Source of the DNA: Pseudoclavibacter sp. AY1H1
Lineage (GTDB): Bacteria > Actinomycetota > Actinomycetes > Actinomycetales > Microbacteriaceae
Direction: 5' to 3'
Length of the DNA stretch: 64,000 nt
Assembly: GCF_002931055.1 (NCBI RefSeq)
Contig: NZ_PSXX01000001.1
Span: forward strand, 558,001 to 622,000
How positions within the stretch are numbered: the stretch's first letter is position 1; the number at the start of each line of letters is the position of its first letter. This document shows positions 22,935 through 32,605 of this stretch, piece after piece. The notes below the pieces were generated by a model. It was not told the origin of the DNA, did no database searches, and worked only from the letters and a program-made list of their open reading frames with translations. Both the position numbers and the translations under genes were made by a program.

Positions 22935-23613
22935 CGCTGCGGGCAAGCGCGGCAAGCGCGGTAAGCGCGGCACGCTCCTCGCGATCGTCGTCGGCGCGGG
23001 TCTGGCGATCCTCGCCTGGTCGCAGGTGTGGTTCTCGTTCGAGGTGTCCCTCGGGGCGCAGACGTTCGCGGGCGAGGTCCGCGGAGACGTCGCAGCCCCG
23101 GCCGTCATGGCGCTCGCTCTGGCTGCCCTCGCCGTCCTCGCGGCGCTGGCCCTGGCGGGAGTCGTGTTCAGATACGTGCTCGGCGGGCTGCTCACGCTCG
23201 TCGGCGCGGTCCTGGTGCTGCAGTCCTTCGTCGCGGTCGGCAACCCGGCCCCGGCCATCGCACCGGAGGTGACGGCAGCATCGGGACTCGCGGGCGAGCA
23301 GACGATCGCGGATGCGGTCGCCGCCGGAGCGGTCTCCGTCGGATTCTGGCCATGGCTGGCCGTCGTCGCCGGCGCCGTCCTCGCCTTCGCCGGCGTGCTC
23401 GCGATCGTCACGGCCCGCCGGTGGCCGACGAGTGGACGGCGCTTCTCGACGACTTCACTGGAAGCGGCCGACGAGATGCCCGAGAATGGACAGCCGTCGG
23501 GTGACGTTCGCGCGGACGCCCCGGCGGGCAGCGATCAGCGTGTCGAGCAATGGGATGCGCTGAGCCACGGCGACGACCCCACCGACGCGGGTGGCTCCCG
23601 AGCATCCAGCTAG
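22921..23613 (+). CDS. Trp-biosynthesis-associated membrane protein
   Basis: Protein of 230 residues of the actinobacterial family found at the start of trp clusters (Trp_oprn_chp type); the molecular function is unknown. Four hydrophobic segments are visible: about 17-35, 60-82, 87-106 and 142-165. The N-terminal cytoplasmic stretch contains three GKR repeats made by a 9-base tandem repeat at about 22945-22972. The C-terminal 60 residues are acidic and probably disordered. ATG 22921 overlaps hisI by 14 bases, so it is co-transcribed with the his genes. Its stop codon TAG begins the next gene's -10 box. Confidence 0.8.
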   Translation: MTSPDAAGKRGKRGKRGTLLAIVVGAGLAILAWSQVWFSFEVSLGAQTFAGEVRGDVAAPAVMALALAALAVLAALALAGVVFRYVLGGLLTLVGAVLVLQSFVAVGNPAPAIAPEVTAASGLAGEQTIADAVAAGAVSVGFWPWLAVVAGAVLAFAGVLAIVTARRWPTSGRRFSTTSLEAADEMPENGQPSGDVRADAPAGSDQRVEQWDALSHGDDPTDAGGSRASS

Positions 23614-23616
23614 ACT
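23611..23616 (+). promoter_or_regulatory. -10 box for the trpCBA-lgt segment
   Basis: TAGACT overlaps the stop codon of the membrane protein gene. A start near 23623 would leave a leader of about 25 bases carrying AAGGAG (23635-23640) before ATG 23648. Confidence 0.4.
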
Positions 23617-23647
23617 TATCCCAGCGCACGTGACAAGGAGCACCCTC

Positions 23648-23926
23648 ATGACTGAACTGGCCGCGAAGACGTCCCACGAACCCACGAGCATCGAAGAGGC
23701 CGAAGAGGTCCAGGAGGCGCCGCTGCAGGAGCCTCACGAGAGCCACGGCCACTCGGTTGCCGCGTGGACCGGAGTCCTCATCATGCTCGTCGGCTTCACC
23801 GTCGGCACGCTCGGCATCTGGTTCGACCAGAACATCGTCACCTGGGTCGGCGTCGTCGCGATCGTGATCGGGGCCATCGCGTGGCCGCTGCTCGCTCGTC
23901 TCGGCTTCGGTCCGAAGGCGCACTAG
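23648..23926 (+). CDS. HGxxPAAW-type small membrane protein
   Basis: Protein of 92 residues, function unknown, from a family that sits next to trpC in many actinobacteria. The diagnostic stretch here reads HESHGHSVAAWTGV (near residue 31) with Val-Ala-Ala in place of Pro-Ala-Ala. Two hydrophobic helices follow (about 43-62 and 67-85), giving a hairpin in the membrane. The first 30 residues are acidic. AAGGAG lies 7 bases before ATG 23648. trpC begins one base after its stop. Confidence 0.8.
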   Translation: MTELAAKTSHEPTSIEEAEEVQEAPLQEPHESHGHSVAAWTGVLIMLVGFTVGTLGIWFDQNIVTWVGVVAIVIGAIAWPLLARLGFGPKAH

Positions 23927-23927
23927 C

Positions 23928-24701
23928 TTGCTCGAGTCGCTGTACCACGGCGCTCTCGAGGACGCGGCTGAACGGCGGGAGCGCACTCCCTCGGGCGTCC
24001 TCGAGGCTCGAATCTACGACGTCGCCCCTGCGCTCGATGCGTACGGGGCGCTCGCCCGCTCGGAGCGCGTCAACATCATCGCGGAGGTCAAGCGAGCCAG
24101 CCCCTCTCGGGGTCGCCTCGCCGACATCCCCGACCCCGCTGTGCTGGCGGCGTCTTACGAACGTGGGGGAGCAGCCGCGATCTCCGTGCTCACCGAGCAG
24201 CGCAAGTTCCTCGGCTCGCTCGACGACCTCCGCGCGGTGCGCGACACGGTCGCCGTCCCCGTGCTCCGCAAGGAGTTCATCGCAGAGGAGTACCAGCTGC
24301 TGGAGGCCCGCGCGTGCGGGGCCGACCTGGCCCTGCTCATCGTCGCGGGGCTCGACCAGTCGACGCTCGTCCGCCTCGCCGAGTTCACGGAGCAGCTCGG
24401 CATGACGGCGCTCATCGAAGCGCATTCGAAGGACGAGCTGCTGCGCGGTCTCGACGCCGGCGCAAGGATCCTCGGCGTCAACGCTCGCAACCTCGCGACC
24501 TTCGAGCTCCACCCGGAGCTCTTCGGGGAGCTTGCTCCCCTCTACCCGAACGATGTCGTCAAGGTCGCCGAATCGGCGGTCCTCGAGCCAGCTCACGTGC
24601 GTCGCTACCGCGACGCCGGCGCAGACGCCGTTCTCATCGGGGAGGCGCTCGTGACGGGCGGCAACCCGGAAACTACTTTGGAGACCTTCCACCTCGCATG
24701 A
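23928..24701 (+). CDS. trpC: indole-3-glycerol-phosphate synthase
   Basis: Forms indole-3-glycerol phosphate from CdRP in tryptophan synthesis. It is a 257-residue TIM barrel. [16 protein letters not shown] carries the catalytic Lys and Glu, [15 protein letters not shown] follows, [17 protein letters not shown] contains the second catalytic Lys, and [11 protein letters not shown] the conserved Asn. TTG 23928 begins two bases after the preceding TAG and the family sequence starts there. trpE, trpD and trpF are not in the window. Overlaps trpB by four bases. Confidence 0.95.
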   Translation: MLESLYHGALEDAAERRERTPSGVLEARIYDVAPALDAYGALARSERVNIIAEVKRASPSRGRLADIPDPAVLAASYERGGAAAISVLTEQRKFLGSLDDLRAVRDTVAVPVLRKEFIAEEYQLLEARACGADLALLIVAGLDQSTLVRLAEFTEQLGMTALIEAHSKDELLRGLDAGARILGVNARNLATFELHPELFGELAPLYPNDVVKVAESAVLEPAHVRRYRDAGADAVLIGEALVTGGNPETTLETFHLA

Positions 24702-25942
24702 GCACCTTGCCCCCAGACACCACATCGCTGCGGAACGCCTCCGGCCCCTACTACGGGGAGTTCGGCGGCCGCTTCGTCCCGGAGAGCCTCATGGCGGCTC
24801 TCGACGAGCTGTCGAGCGCCTGGGAGGCGGCGAAAGCCGATGATGAATTCTGGGCTGAGCTCTCCCGGCTGCACCGCGACTACTCCGGTCGCCCCTCGAT
24901 CATCACCGAGGCGCCGCGGTTTGCAGCGCACGCCGGCGGCGCCCGCATCATCCTCAAGCGCGAAGACCTCAACCACACGGGTTCGCACAAGATCAACAAC
25001 GTGCTCGGTCAGGCCCTGCTGACGAAGCGCATCGGAAAGACGCGAGTCATCGCCGAGACCGGCGCAGGCCAGCACGGCGTCGCGACCGCGACTGCTGCGG
25101 CGCTCTTCGGGCTCGACTGCACGATCTACATGGGTGCCGTCGACACGGCTCGCCAGGCACTCAACGTCGCGCGGATGCGACTCCTGGGCGCAGAGGTCGT
25201 GGCCGTCGAGTCCGGCTCGGCGACGCTCAAGGATGCGATCAACGACGCCATGCGCGACTGGGTCGCGTCCGTCGACACGACGAACTACGTGTTCGGCACT
25301 GCGGCGGGCCCGCACCCGTTCCCCGCGCTGGTGCGCGACCTCCAGGCCATCATCGGCGAGGAGGCGCGCCAGCAGGTGCTCGACCTGACCGGTGCTCTGC
25401 CCGACGCCGTCGTCGCGTGCGTCGGCGGCGGCTCCAACGCGATCGGCATCTTCAGCGCGTTCCTCGATGACCCCTCGGTGGCGCTCTACGGCTACGAAGC
25501 CGCTGGCGACGGCGTCGACACGCCACGTCACGCCGCGACGATCGGCGCCGGTCGCCCTGGTGTGCTCCACGGCGCTCGCACCCTGCTCCTGCAGGACGTC
25601 GACGGGCAGACCATCGAGTCGCACTCAATCTCGGCGGGCCTCGACTATCCGGGCGTCGGACCAGAGCACGCCCACCTCGCCGCCATCGGCCGCGCAACGT
25701 ACCTCCCGGTGACGGATGCGGCGGCGATGGAGGCCTTCCGGCTGCTCTCGCGCACCGAGGGCATCATCCCGGCCATCGAGTCCAGCCACGGCCTCGCCGG
25801 CGCGCTCGAGCTCGGCAAGGAGCTCGGTCCGGACGCGACGATCCTCGTCTCGCTCTCGGGGCGCGGCGACAAGGACATGGAGACCGCAGCCGAGTACTTC
25901 GGCCTCGGCAACCCGGACCGCACCGAGGGAGAAGTCAAGTGA
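24698..25942 (+). CDS. trpB: tryptophan synthase beta subunit
   Basis: PLP enzyme joining indole and serine to make tryptophan. It has 414 residues and is of the TrpB1 type. It starts with a typical [20 protein letters not shown]. The PLP lysine lies in [15 protein letters not shown] (near 100), with [12 protein letters not shown] after it, and the phosphate loop is [12 protein letters not shown] (near 247). [12 protein letters not shown] closes the active site. ATG 24698 lies within the trpC stop, and the gene ends in a GTGA overlap with trpA, giving one translational unit. Confidence 0.97.
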   Translation: MSTLPPDTTSLRNASGPYYGEFGGRFVPESLMAALDELSSAWEAAKADDEFWAELSRLHRDYSGRPSIITEAPRFAAHAGGARIILKREDLNHTGSHKINNVLGQALLTKRIGKTRVIAETGAGQHGVATATAAALFGLDCTIYMGAVDTARQALNVARMRLLGAEVVAVESGSATLKDAINDAMRDWVASVDTTNYVFGTAAGPHPFPALVRDLQAIIGEEARQQVLDLTGALPDAVVACVGGGSNAIGIFSAFLDDPSVALYGYEAAGDGVDTPRHAATIGAGRPGVLHGARTLLLQDVDGQTIESHSISAGLDYPGVGPEHAHLAAIGRATYLPVTDAAAMEAFRLLSRTEGIIPAIESSHGLAGALELGKELGPDATILVSLSGRGDKDMETAAEYFGLGNPDRTEGEVK

Positions 25943-26793
25943 CCTCAGCATCGACCACCGCGGCTTCCCCGATCCCGTCCGCGACATCCGCCCTCGAGCA
26001 GGTCATCGACACGGCGAATCGGGACCGCAGGGGCGCGCTCGTCGCCTACCTGCCTGTCGGATTCCCCGACTTCGACACGTCAGTGGCCGCGGCTATCGCG
26101 GTCGTCAAGGCGGGCGTCGACGTCATCGAGCTCGGCATGCCGTACTCGGACCCGGTCATGGACGGCCCCGTCATCCAGGCCGCAGCTGTTCAGGCGCTCG
26201 AGGGCGGCTTCCGCACGGAGCACGTCTTCGAGGCCATCCGCCAGATCCGCGCCGAGGTGGATGCGCCGATCGTCGTCATGACCTACTGGAACCTCGTCAT
26301 GCAGTACGGCGTCGACGCGTTCGCCCGCGACCTCGCGGCAGCGGGTGGCAACGGACTCATCACCCCCGACCTCGTCCCCGACGAGGGTGGGGAGTGGATT
26401 GCCGCCTCGCAGGCGCACGAGCTCGACCGCGTCTTCCTCGCGGCCCCCAGCTCGAGCGACGCGCGCCTCGACCTGGTCATCAACTCCAGCAGCGGCTTCG
26501 TGTACACGGTCTCGACCATGGGCATCACGGGAGCCCGGGCGGACGTCGACCAGGCCGCTCGCTCGCTCGCGGACCGACTCCACGCGCACGGCTGCACACG
26601 AGCCTGCGTCGGCCTCGGCATCTCGACCGCAGAGCAGGTCCGAGAGGTGCTCGCGTATGCGGAGGGCGCCATCGTCGGATCCGCGCTGGTCAAGGCCCTC
26701 GCCTCCGGCGGCGTGCCCGCTGTCGCCGAGGTCGCCGCCCAGCTCGCGACCGGAACCGCTCTCGACGCTTCATCTTCGAAGGAACAGGCATGA
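25939..26793 (+). CDS. trpA: tryptophan synthase alpha subunit
   Basis: Cleaves indole-3-glycerol phosphate to indole, which tunnels to TrpB. It is a 284-residue TIM barrel. The catalytic Glu and Asp are in [16 protein letters not shown] (near residues 64 and 75 here, because the N-terminus is longer than in E. coli). YWNLVMQYG and [12 protein letters not shown] follow, and [11 protein letters not shown] forms the phosphate site. GTG 25939 overlaps trpB, and the stop overlaps lgt by four bases. Confidence 0.96.
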   Translation: MTSASTTAASPIPSATSALEQVIDTANRDRRGALVAYLPVGFPDFDTSVAAAIAVVKAGVDVIELGMPYSDPVMDGPVIQAAAVQALEGGFRTEHVFEAIRQIRAEVDAPIVVMTYWNLVMQYGVDAFARDLAAAGGNGLITPDLVPDEGGEWIAASQAHELDRVFLAAPSSSDARLDLVINSSSGFVYTVSTMGITGARADVDQAARSLADRLHAHGCTRACVGLGISTAEQVREVLAYAEGAIVGSALVKALASGGVPAVAEVAAQLATGTALDASSSKEQA

Positions 26794-27848
26794 CGCCACT
26801 GACCGGAATCCCCAGCCCGCCCCTCGAGTGGGCGAGCTTCGAGGTCGGGCCGCTCACGGTGCACCTCTATGCGCTCTTCATCGTGGCGGGCATGATCCTC
26901 GCCGTGCTGTGGACGGACCGACGGCTCACCGCGCGTGGCGGTGAGAAGTGGATCACGGTCGACTTCGCCATCTGGGCCGTGCTGCTCGGGCTGCTTGGCG
27001 CGCGTCTGTACCACGTCTTCACGCATCCCGCCGACTACTTCTTCGAGGGCGCCAACTTCTGGCGCATCTTCTTCATCTGGGAGGGTGGCAACGCCATCAT
27101 CGGCTCCCTCATCGGCGGAGCGATCGGCATCTTCATCGCGAGCCGGATGACGGGCATCCGCATGCTCGCGTTCTCGGACGCGCTCATCCCCGGCCTCCTC
27201 CTGGCACAGGCCGTCGGGCGCCTCGGCAACTACTTCAACCATGAGCTCTACGGCTGGCCCACCGACCTGCCGTGGGGCCTGCAGATCGAGGCGAGCAATC
27301 CAGCCTTCCCCGTCGGCTTGCCTGAGGGCACGCTCTTCCACCCGACGTTCCTGTACGAGATGCTCTGGAACCTCGCGGGCATCGCCCTCATCGTGCTCAT
27401 CGAGCGCATGTTCCGGTGGCGCACGGGCAAGACGCTCGCCGCCTACCTCATCTGGTACGGAACGGGACGCATCTGGATCGAGTCCATTCGCGTCGACTAC
27501 TCCGAGGTGATCCTCGGGATGCGCTCGAACGTCTTCGGGGCCCTGTGCCTCGTCATCGTCGGCATCGCGCTCTTCGTCTACGTCTCACGCCTGCCGGTCT
27601 CGCAGCTGAGCACGAGCGTCTACCTTCCCGGGCGCGATCCGGAGTCCGAGGCAGCCAGGGCCGCTGAGGGCGCTGATGGTTCTGAGGCCGACGAACTCGA
27701 CGGCGACGACGACCTCGACGCCGAGGAGGAAACCTCCACGCAATCTTCGGTTCACGACGAGGAAACTTCCGAAGCCAAGCCTAACTCGGGCGACGTGGAA
27801 AATACCCCTGATGAGAGCGAAGAAATCTCCACGTCCTCGAAGAGCTGA
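26790..27848 (+). CDS. lgt: prolipoprotein diacylglyceryl transferase
   Basis: Membrane enzyme that adds diacylglycerol to the lipobox Cys of prolipoproteins. It has 352 residues. About seven hydrophobic helices fill residues 20-275. The Lgt signature GRLGNYFNHELYG is near residue 145, and ARLYHVFTH and the EGG loop also match. After the last helix a strongly acidic tail of about 70 residues (DELDGDDDLDAEEE and onward) extends into the cytoplasm; such tails are common in actinobacterial Lgt. Coupled to trpA by ATGA. The trp-lgt association is conserved in actinobacteria without an obvious metabolic reason. Confidence 0.95.
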   Translation: MTPLTGIPSPPLEWASFEVGPLTVHLYALFIVAGMILAVLWTDRRLTARGGEKWITVDFAIWAVLLGLLGARLYHVFTHPADYFFEGANFWRIFFIWEGGNAIIGSLIGGAIGIFIASRMTGIRMLAFSDALIPGLLLAQAVGRLGNYFNHELYGWPTDLPWGLQIEASNPAFPVGLPEGTLFHPTFLYEMLWNLAGIALIVLIERMFRWRTGKTLAAYLIWYGTGRIWIESIRVDYSEVILGMRSNVFGALCLVIVGIALFVYVSRLPVSQLSTSVYLPGRDPESEAARAAEGADGSEADELDGDDDLDAEEETSTQSSVHDEETSEAKPNSGDVENTPDESEEISTSSKS

Positions 27849-28036
27849 GGCGAAACAGCCCACCCCTCTCGGGGCTTGCTCGTGCACCTCGAAACACAGA
27901 AGTAACACAGCGGTCGTAATCTGCTGAATGGACCGACGGACGCCTGTAGGCACCCGCCCCGAACGGGCTCCGTCAACATCAGTCTTCTGTCGAGTCCGCC
28001 AAGCGACCCATGGCACCACCGACGAGGGGACGAGTT
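27849..28036 (+). promoter_or_regulatory. lgt-gltB intergenic region
   Basis: This stretch of 188 bases holds a weak hairpin after lgt (AGCCC at 27856 pairing with GGGCT around 27871-27876, or CCCC-TCTC-GGGG inside it) that may end the trp-lgt transcript. A TAATCT hexamer at 27917-27922 is a candidate gltB -10 box. No gene is seen. Confidence 0.35.
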
Positions 28037-31000
28037 ATGACCTCCGCCGCCTTTCCAACGAATGGCTACCCAGCAGCAGCCGGTCTGTACGACCCTGCCA
28101 ACGAACGCGATGCCTGTGGGCTCGCGATGGTCGCCACCCTGCGTGGCACGCCGGGTCACGACATCATCGACCACGCGCTCGACGCGCTCCGCCACATGGA
28201 GCACCGCGGCGCTGTCGGCTCGGATGCGGGCACCGGAGACGGCGCTGGCATCCTGACGGCGATCCCGGACGACTTCTTCCGCGCGGTCAGTGGCTTCGAC
28301 CTGCCTGCCGATGGCCGCTACGCGGTCGGCAACGCCTACCTTCCCGTGGACGCCGACGAGCGGGCCAGGGTCAAGGCTGGCATCGCCAAGCTCGCGGCAG
28401 AAGAGGACCTCCGCGTCATCGGCTGGCGCGAGGTTCCCGTGCAGCCCGACGAGCTCGGCAAGCTGGCTCGGGCCGCGATGCCCGTCATCGAGCAGCTCTT
28501 CGTGCGCAGCGAGCGCCAGAACTTCCGAGGGAACCCACGCAAGGGCGCGTCCCTCGACCGGCAGTGCTACCGGATGCGCAAGCGCGCCGAGCATTCGCTC
28601 GGCGTGTACTTCATGTCGCTCTCGTGCCGCTCGATCACCTACAAGGGCATGGTCACGACCCTGCAGCTGGAGCCGTTCTACCCGGACCTGAGCGATGAGC
28701 GCTTCGCCTCCAAGCTCGCGATCGTGCACTCGCGCTACTCGACGAACACGTTCCCGTCGTGGCAGCTCGCGCAGCCGATGCGCATGATGGCGCACAACGG
28801 CGAGATCAACACGGTTCGCGGCAACCGCAACTGGATGCGCGCCCGGCAGTCGCAGCTGCGCTCCGAGATCCTCGGCGACGTCGCAGACCTGTTCCCGATC
28901 GTGACGGAAGGCGCCAGCGACTCGGCATCCTTCGACGAGGTGCTGGAGCTGCTCACCCTCTCGGGCCGCTCCCTCGCGCACGCCGTGCACATGATGGTGC
29001 CGGCAGCGTGGGAGACCGCAGAGGACCTGAGCGCCGAGGTGCGTGACTTCTACGAGTACCACTCGCTCATCATGGAGCCGTGGGACGGGCCCGCGGCGAT
29101 GGCCTTCACCGACGGCCGCTACGTGTGCGCGACGCTCGACCGGAACGGACTTCGCCCCGGCCGCTTCGTGCAGACAGCCGACGGCCTCATCGTGCTGGGC
29201 TCCGAGGTCGGGGTCGCCAGCCTCGACCCCGCGACCGTCATCCGCAAGGGGCGTCTGCGCCCAGGACAGGTGCTCCTCGTGGACACCGAGGTCGGCCGCC
29301 TCATCGAAGACGATGAGGTCAAGCACGACCTCGCGGAGCTGCAGCCGTGGGGGGACTGGCTCGACGAGGGTCGCATCAACCTCGCCGAGCTCCCGGAGCG
29401 CGAGCACGTCACGCACACTCCGGCCTCCGTCGAGCGCCGCCAGCGCACCTTCGGCTACACCGAGGAGGAGCTGCGCATCCTGCTCGCTCCGATGGCGAAG
29501 AACGGTGCTGAGCCGATCGGAGCCATGGGCACGGACACGCCCATCGCGATCCTCACGGACCGACCGCGGCTCGTCTTCGACTACTTCACGCAGAACTTCG
29601 CGCAGGTGACGAACCCGCCGCTCGACTCGATCCGCGAGGAGGTCGTGACGAGCCTCACGACGAGCATCGGGCCGCAGGAGAACCTCCTCAGCGCCGGCCC
29701 TGAGCACGCGCGTCAGGTCGTGCTGGACTTCCCGGTCATCGACAACGACCAGCTCGCGAAGATCCAGCACATCGAGCAGCGCCCCGGTATCGACGCGGCG
29801 GAGACGCTCCGCGGCTGCTACCGGGTCGACGACGGCGTCGAGGGGCTGCGCAAGCGCCTCGAGGAGCTGTGCGAGGAGGCCGACCGCGCGATCGACGCCG
29901 GCGCTGGCTTCATCGTGCTCTCCGACCGCGACTCGAACCGCGACTACGCGCCCATCCCCTCGCTGCTCATGACGAGTGCCGTGCACCACCACCTGATCCG
30001 CACGGAGCGCAGGATGCGCGTCGGCCTGGTCATCGAGGCGGGCGATGTCCGCGAGGTGCACCACGTCGCAGTGCTGCTCGGCTACGGCGCTTCCGCCGTC
30101 AACCCGTACCTGGCGATGGAGTCCTGCGAGGACATGGTCCGTCAGGGCAAGCTCACCGGTGTCTCCGAGGAGAAGGCAGTCGCCAACCTCATCAAGGCGC
30201 TCGGCAAGGGCGTCCTGAAGATCATGTCGAAGATGGGCATCTCCGCGGTCTCCTCCTACGCGGGCGCGCAGTGCTTCGAGGCCGTCGGCCTCTCGAACGA
30301 GCTCGTCAGCGAGTACTTCACGGGCACGGCGAGCAAGATCTCCGGAATGGGGCTCGAGGGCATCGCCCGCGAGAACCAGCTCCGCCACCGCCACGCGTAC
30401 CCGGCCCAGGCTGCTCCCGCGTCGCACCGCCCCCTCGACATCGGCGGCGAGTACCAGTGGCGCCGTGAGGGGCCACCGCACCTCTTCAACCCGAACACGA
30501 TCTTCCGTCTGCAGCACTCGACGCGCGAGGGCCGCTACGACATCTTCAAGGAGTACACGAAGCTCGTCGACGACCAGGCCGCAGAGACCATGACGCTGCG
30601 CGGGCTCTTCAAGCTCAAGGTGGGCGACCGGACTCCAGTCCCGATCGACGAGGTCGAGCCGGCTTCCGAGATCCTCAAGCGCTTCCAGACCGGTGCCATG
30701 AGCTACGGCTCCATCTCGAAGGAAGCGCACGAGACGCTCGCCATCGCGATGAACCGCATCGGCGGCAAGTCGAACACGGGTGAGGGTGGCGAGGACGTCG
30801 AGCGCCTCCTCGACCCCGAGCGACGCAGCGCCATCAAGCAGGTCGCCTCGGGCCGGTTCGGCGTCACGAGCATGTACCTGACCCACGCGGATGACATCCA
30901 GATCAAGCTGGCGCAGGGCGCGAAGCCGGGCGAAGGCGGGCAGCTGCCTCCGACGAAGGTCTACCCCTGGGTGGCTCGGACGCGCCACGCGACACCTGGC

Positions 31001-32605
31001 GTGGGTCTGATCTCCCCGCCTCCTCACCACGACATCTACTCCATCGAGGATCTCAAGCAGCTGATCTTCGACCTCAAGCGCGCGAACCCGTCGGCGCGCA
31101 TCCACGTGAAGCTCGTGAGCGAGAACGGCATCGGCGCGGTTGCCGCCGGTGTGACGAAGGCGCTTGCCGACGTCGTCCTGGTCTCAGGCCACGACGGCGG
31201 CACGGGCGCCTCGCCCCTCAACTCCCTGAAGCACGCGGGAACCCCGTGGGAGCTCGGCCTTGCCGAGACGCAGCAAACGCTCATGCTCAACGGGCTGCGC
31301 GACCGCGTGGTCGTGCAGGTGGACGGTCAGCTCAAGACGGGCCGCGACGTCATCGTCGGCGCCCTGCTCGGCGCCGAGGAGTTCGGCTTCGCGACCGCGG
31401 CGCTCGTCGTCTCCGGCTGCATCATGATGCGCGTCTGCCACCTCGACACGTGCCCGGTCGGCGTCGCCACGCAGAACCCTGAGCTGCGCGCCCGCTACAC
31501 GGGCCAGGCCGACCACGTCGTGAACTTCTTCGAGTTCGTCGCGCAGGAGGTCCGCGAGTACCTCGCGGAGCTCGGCGTGCGCTCACTGGACGAGATCATC
31601 GGGAAGCGCGAGCTCCTCGAAGTCGACGAGGCGATGCATCACTGGAAGACCGAGGGGCTCGACCTCTCGCGCGTGCTCACCGGCCACGAGTTCGGCGATG
31701 CGCCGACTCGGAGCCTTGTCACCCAGGAGCACGAGCTCGACCAGCACTTCGACCAGAAGCTGCTCACGCTCGCCGAGCAGGCGCTCGAGCGCGGCGAGTC
31801 CGTCAAGGTGTCGATGGACGTCATCAACACCGATCGCGCCGTCGGCACGATGCTCGGGCACCACGTGACCCTCAAGCATGGTGAGCACGGCCTGCCAGCA
31901 GGCACGATCGACATCGAACTGCGGGGGACCGCAGGGCAGTCGCTTGGCGCGTTCCTGCCGAACGGCATCCGCATCCGGCTCGTCGGCGACTCGAACGACT
32001 ACGTCGGCAAGGGGCTCAGCGGTGGCGAGATCATCCTCAGGCCCGACGAGCGTGCGCCGTTCAAGTCGCACGAGAACGTCATCGCGGGCAACGTCATCGG
32101 CTACGGCGCGACGAGCGGAACCATGTTCCTGAGCGGCGTCGTCGGCGAGCGCTTCCTCGTCCGCAACTCCGGCGCCACCGCAGTGGCTGAGGCCGTCGGC
32201 GACCACGCGCTCGAGTACATGACCGGCGGACTCGCCGTGATCCTGGGGGAGACGGGCAAGAACTTCGGTGCGGGCATGTCCGGCGGCATCGCCTACGTGC
32301 ACAAGCTCGACCCGAAGCTCGTCAACCCCGACATGGTCTCGACGGGGGAGCTCGGCCTGACGACGCTGACCAGCGCCGATGCCGACATCCTGCGCGACAT
32401 CCTCGAACGCCACTACGCGGAGACCGACTCGCAGCTCGCTCGCGAGATGCTCGAGGACTTCGACGCGGTGTCGAAGGAGTTCACGAAGGTGCTCCCGCGT
32501 GACTACGCCAAGGTCACCGAGATCCGCAACGCCGCCATCGAACGTGGTGGCGACCCCGATGACAGCACGACCTGGCACGAGATTCTGGAGGCAACCCGTG
32601 GCTGA
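28037..32605 (+). CDS. gltB: glutamate synthase large (alpha) subunit
   Basis: Alpha subunit of NADPH-GOGAT: glutamine plus 2-oxoglutarate to two glutamates. It has 1522 residues. The Ntn glutaminase nucleophile is Cys27 (DACGLAMVATL) after a 26-residue propeptide. VHSRYSTNTFPSWQLAQPMRMMAHNGEIN completes that site. The FMN synthase domain has FQTGAMSYGSISKEAHETL and GGKSNTGEGGED. The 3Fe-4S cysteines are codons 31418, 31436 and 31451 (CIMMRVCHLDTC, spacing C-x5-C-x4-C, canonical). The GXGXG domain follows. ATG 28037 has GAGGGG 7 bases upstream; ATG 28010 lacks one. Overlaps gltD by 8 bases. Confidence 0.97.
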   Translation: MTSAAFPTNGYPAAAGLYDPANERDACGLAMVATLRGTPGHDIIDHALDALRHMEHRGAVGSDAGTGDGAGILTAIPDDFFRAVSGFDLPADGRYAVGNAYLPVDADERARVKAGIAKLAAEEDLRVIGWREVPVQPDELGKLARAAMPVIEQLFVRSERQNFRGNPRKGASLDRQCYRMRKRAEHSLGVYFMSLSCRSITYKGMVTTLQLEPFYPDLSDERFASKLAIVHSRYSTNTFPSWQLAQPMRMMAHNGEINTVRGNRNWMRARQSQLRSEILGDVADLFPIVTEGASDSASFDEVLELLTLSGRSLAHAVHMMVPAAWETAEDLSAEVRDFYEYHSLIMEPWDGPAAMAFTDGRYVCATLDRNGLRPGRFVQTADGLIVLGSEVGVASLDPATVIRKGRLRPGQVLLVDTEVGRLIEDDEVKHDLAELQPWGDWLDEGRINLAELPEREHVTHTPASVERRQRTFGYTEEELRILLAPMAKNGAEPIGAMGTDTPIAILTDRPRLVFDYFTQNFAQVTNPPLDSIREEVVTSLTTSIGPQENLLSAGPEHARQVVLDFPVIDNDQLAKIQHIEQRPGIDAAETLRGCYRVDDGVEGLRKRLEELCEEADRAIDAGAGFIVLSDRDSNRDYAPIPSLLMTSAVHHHLIRTERRMRVGLVIEAGDVREVHHVAVLLGYGASAVNPYLAMESCEDMVRQGKLTGVSEEKAVANLIKALGKGVLKIMSKMGISAVSSYAGAQCFEAVGLSNELVSEYFTGTASKISGMGLEGIARENQLRHRHAYPAQAAPASHRPLDIGGEYQWRREGPPHLFNPNTIFRLQHSTREGRYDIFKEYTKLVDDQAAETMTLRGLFKLKVGDRTPVPIDEVEPASEILKRFQTGAMSYGSISKEAHETLAIAMNRIGGKSNTGEGGEDVERLLDPERRSAIKQVASGRFGVTSMYLTHADDIQIKLAQGAKPGEGGQLPPTKVYPWVARTRHATPGVGLISPPPHHDIYSIEDLKQLIFDLKRANPSARIHVKLVSENGIGAVAAGVTKALADVVLVSGHDGGTGASPLNSLKHAGTPWELGLAETQQTLMLNGLRDRVVVQVDGQLKTGRDVIVGALLGAEEFGFATAALVVSGCIMMRVCHLDTCPVGVATQNPELRARYTGQADHVVNFFEFVAQEVREYLAELGVRSLDEIIGKRELLEVDEAMHHWKTEGLDLSRVLTGHEFGDAPTRSLVTQEHELDQHFDQKLLTLAEQALERGESVKVSMDVINTDRAVGTMLGHHVTLKHGEHGLPAGTIDIELRGTAGQSLGAFLPNGIRIRLVGDSNDYVGKGLSGGEIILRPDERAPFKSHENVIAGNVIGYGATSGTMFLSGVVGERFLVRNSGATAVAEAVGDHALEYMTGGLAVILGETGKNFGAGMSGGIAYVHKLDPKLVNPDMVSTGELGLTTLTSADADILRDILERHYAETDSQLAREMLEDFDAVSKEFTKVLPRDYAKVTEIRNAAIERGGDPDDSTTWHEILEATRG

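Noticed and set aside
22940-22975. Possible CRISPR or minisatellite array
   Set aside because: Only three 9-base units inside a coding sequence; no spacers and no cas genes.
27752-31105. Open frame of 1117 codons opposite gltB
   Set aside because: Same antisense composition effect; no motif and no plausible start.
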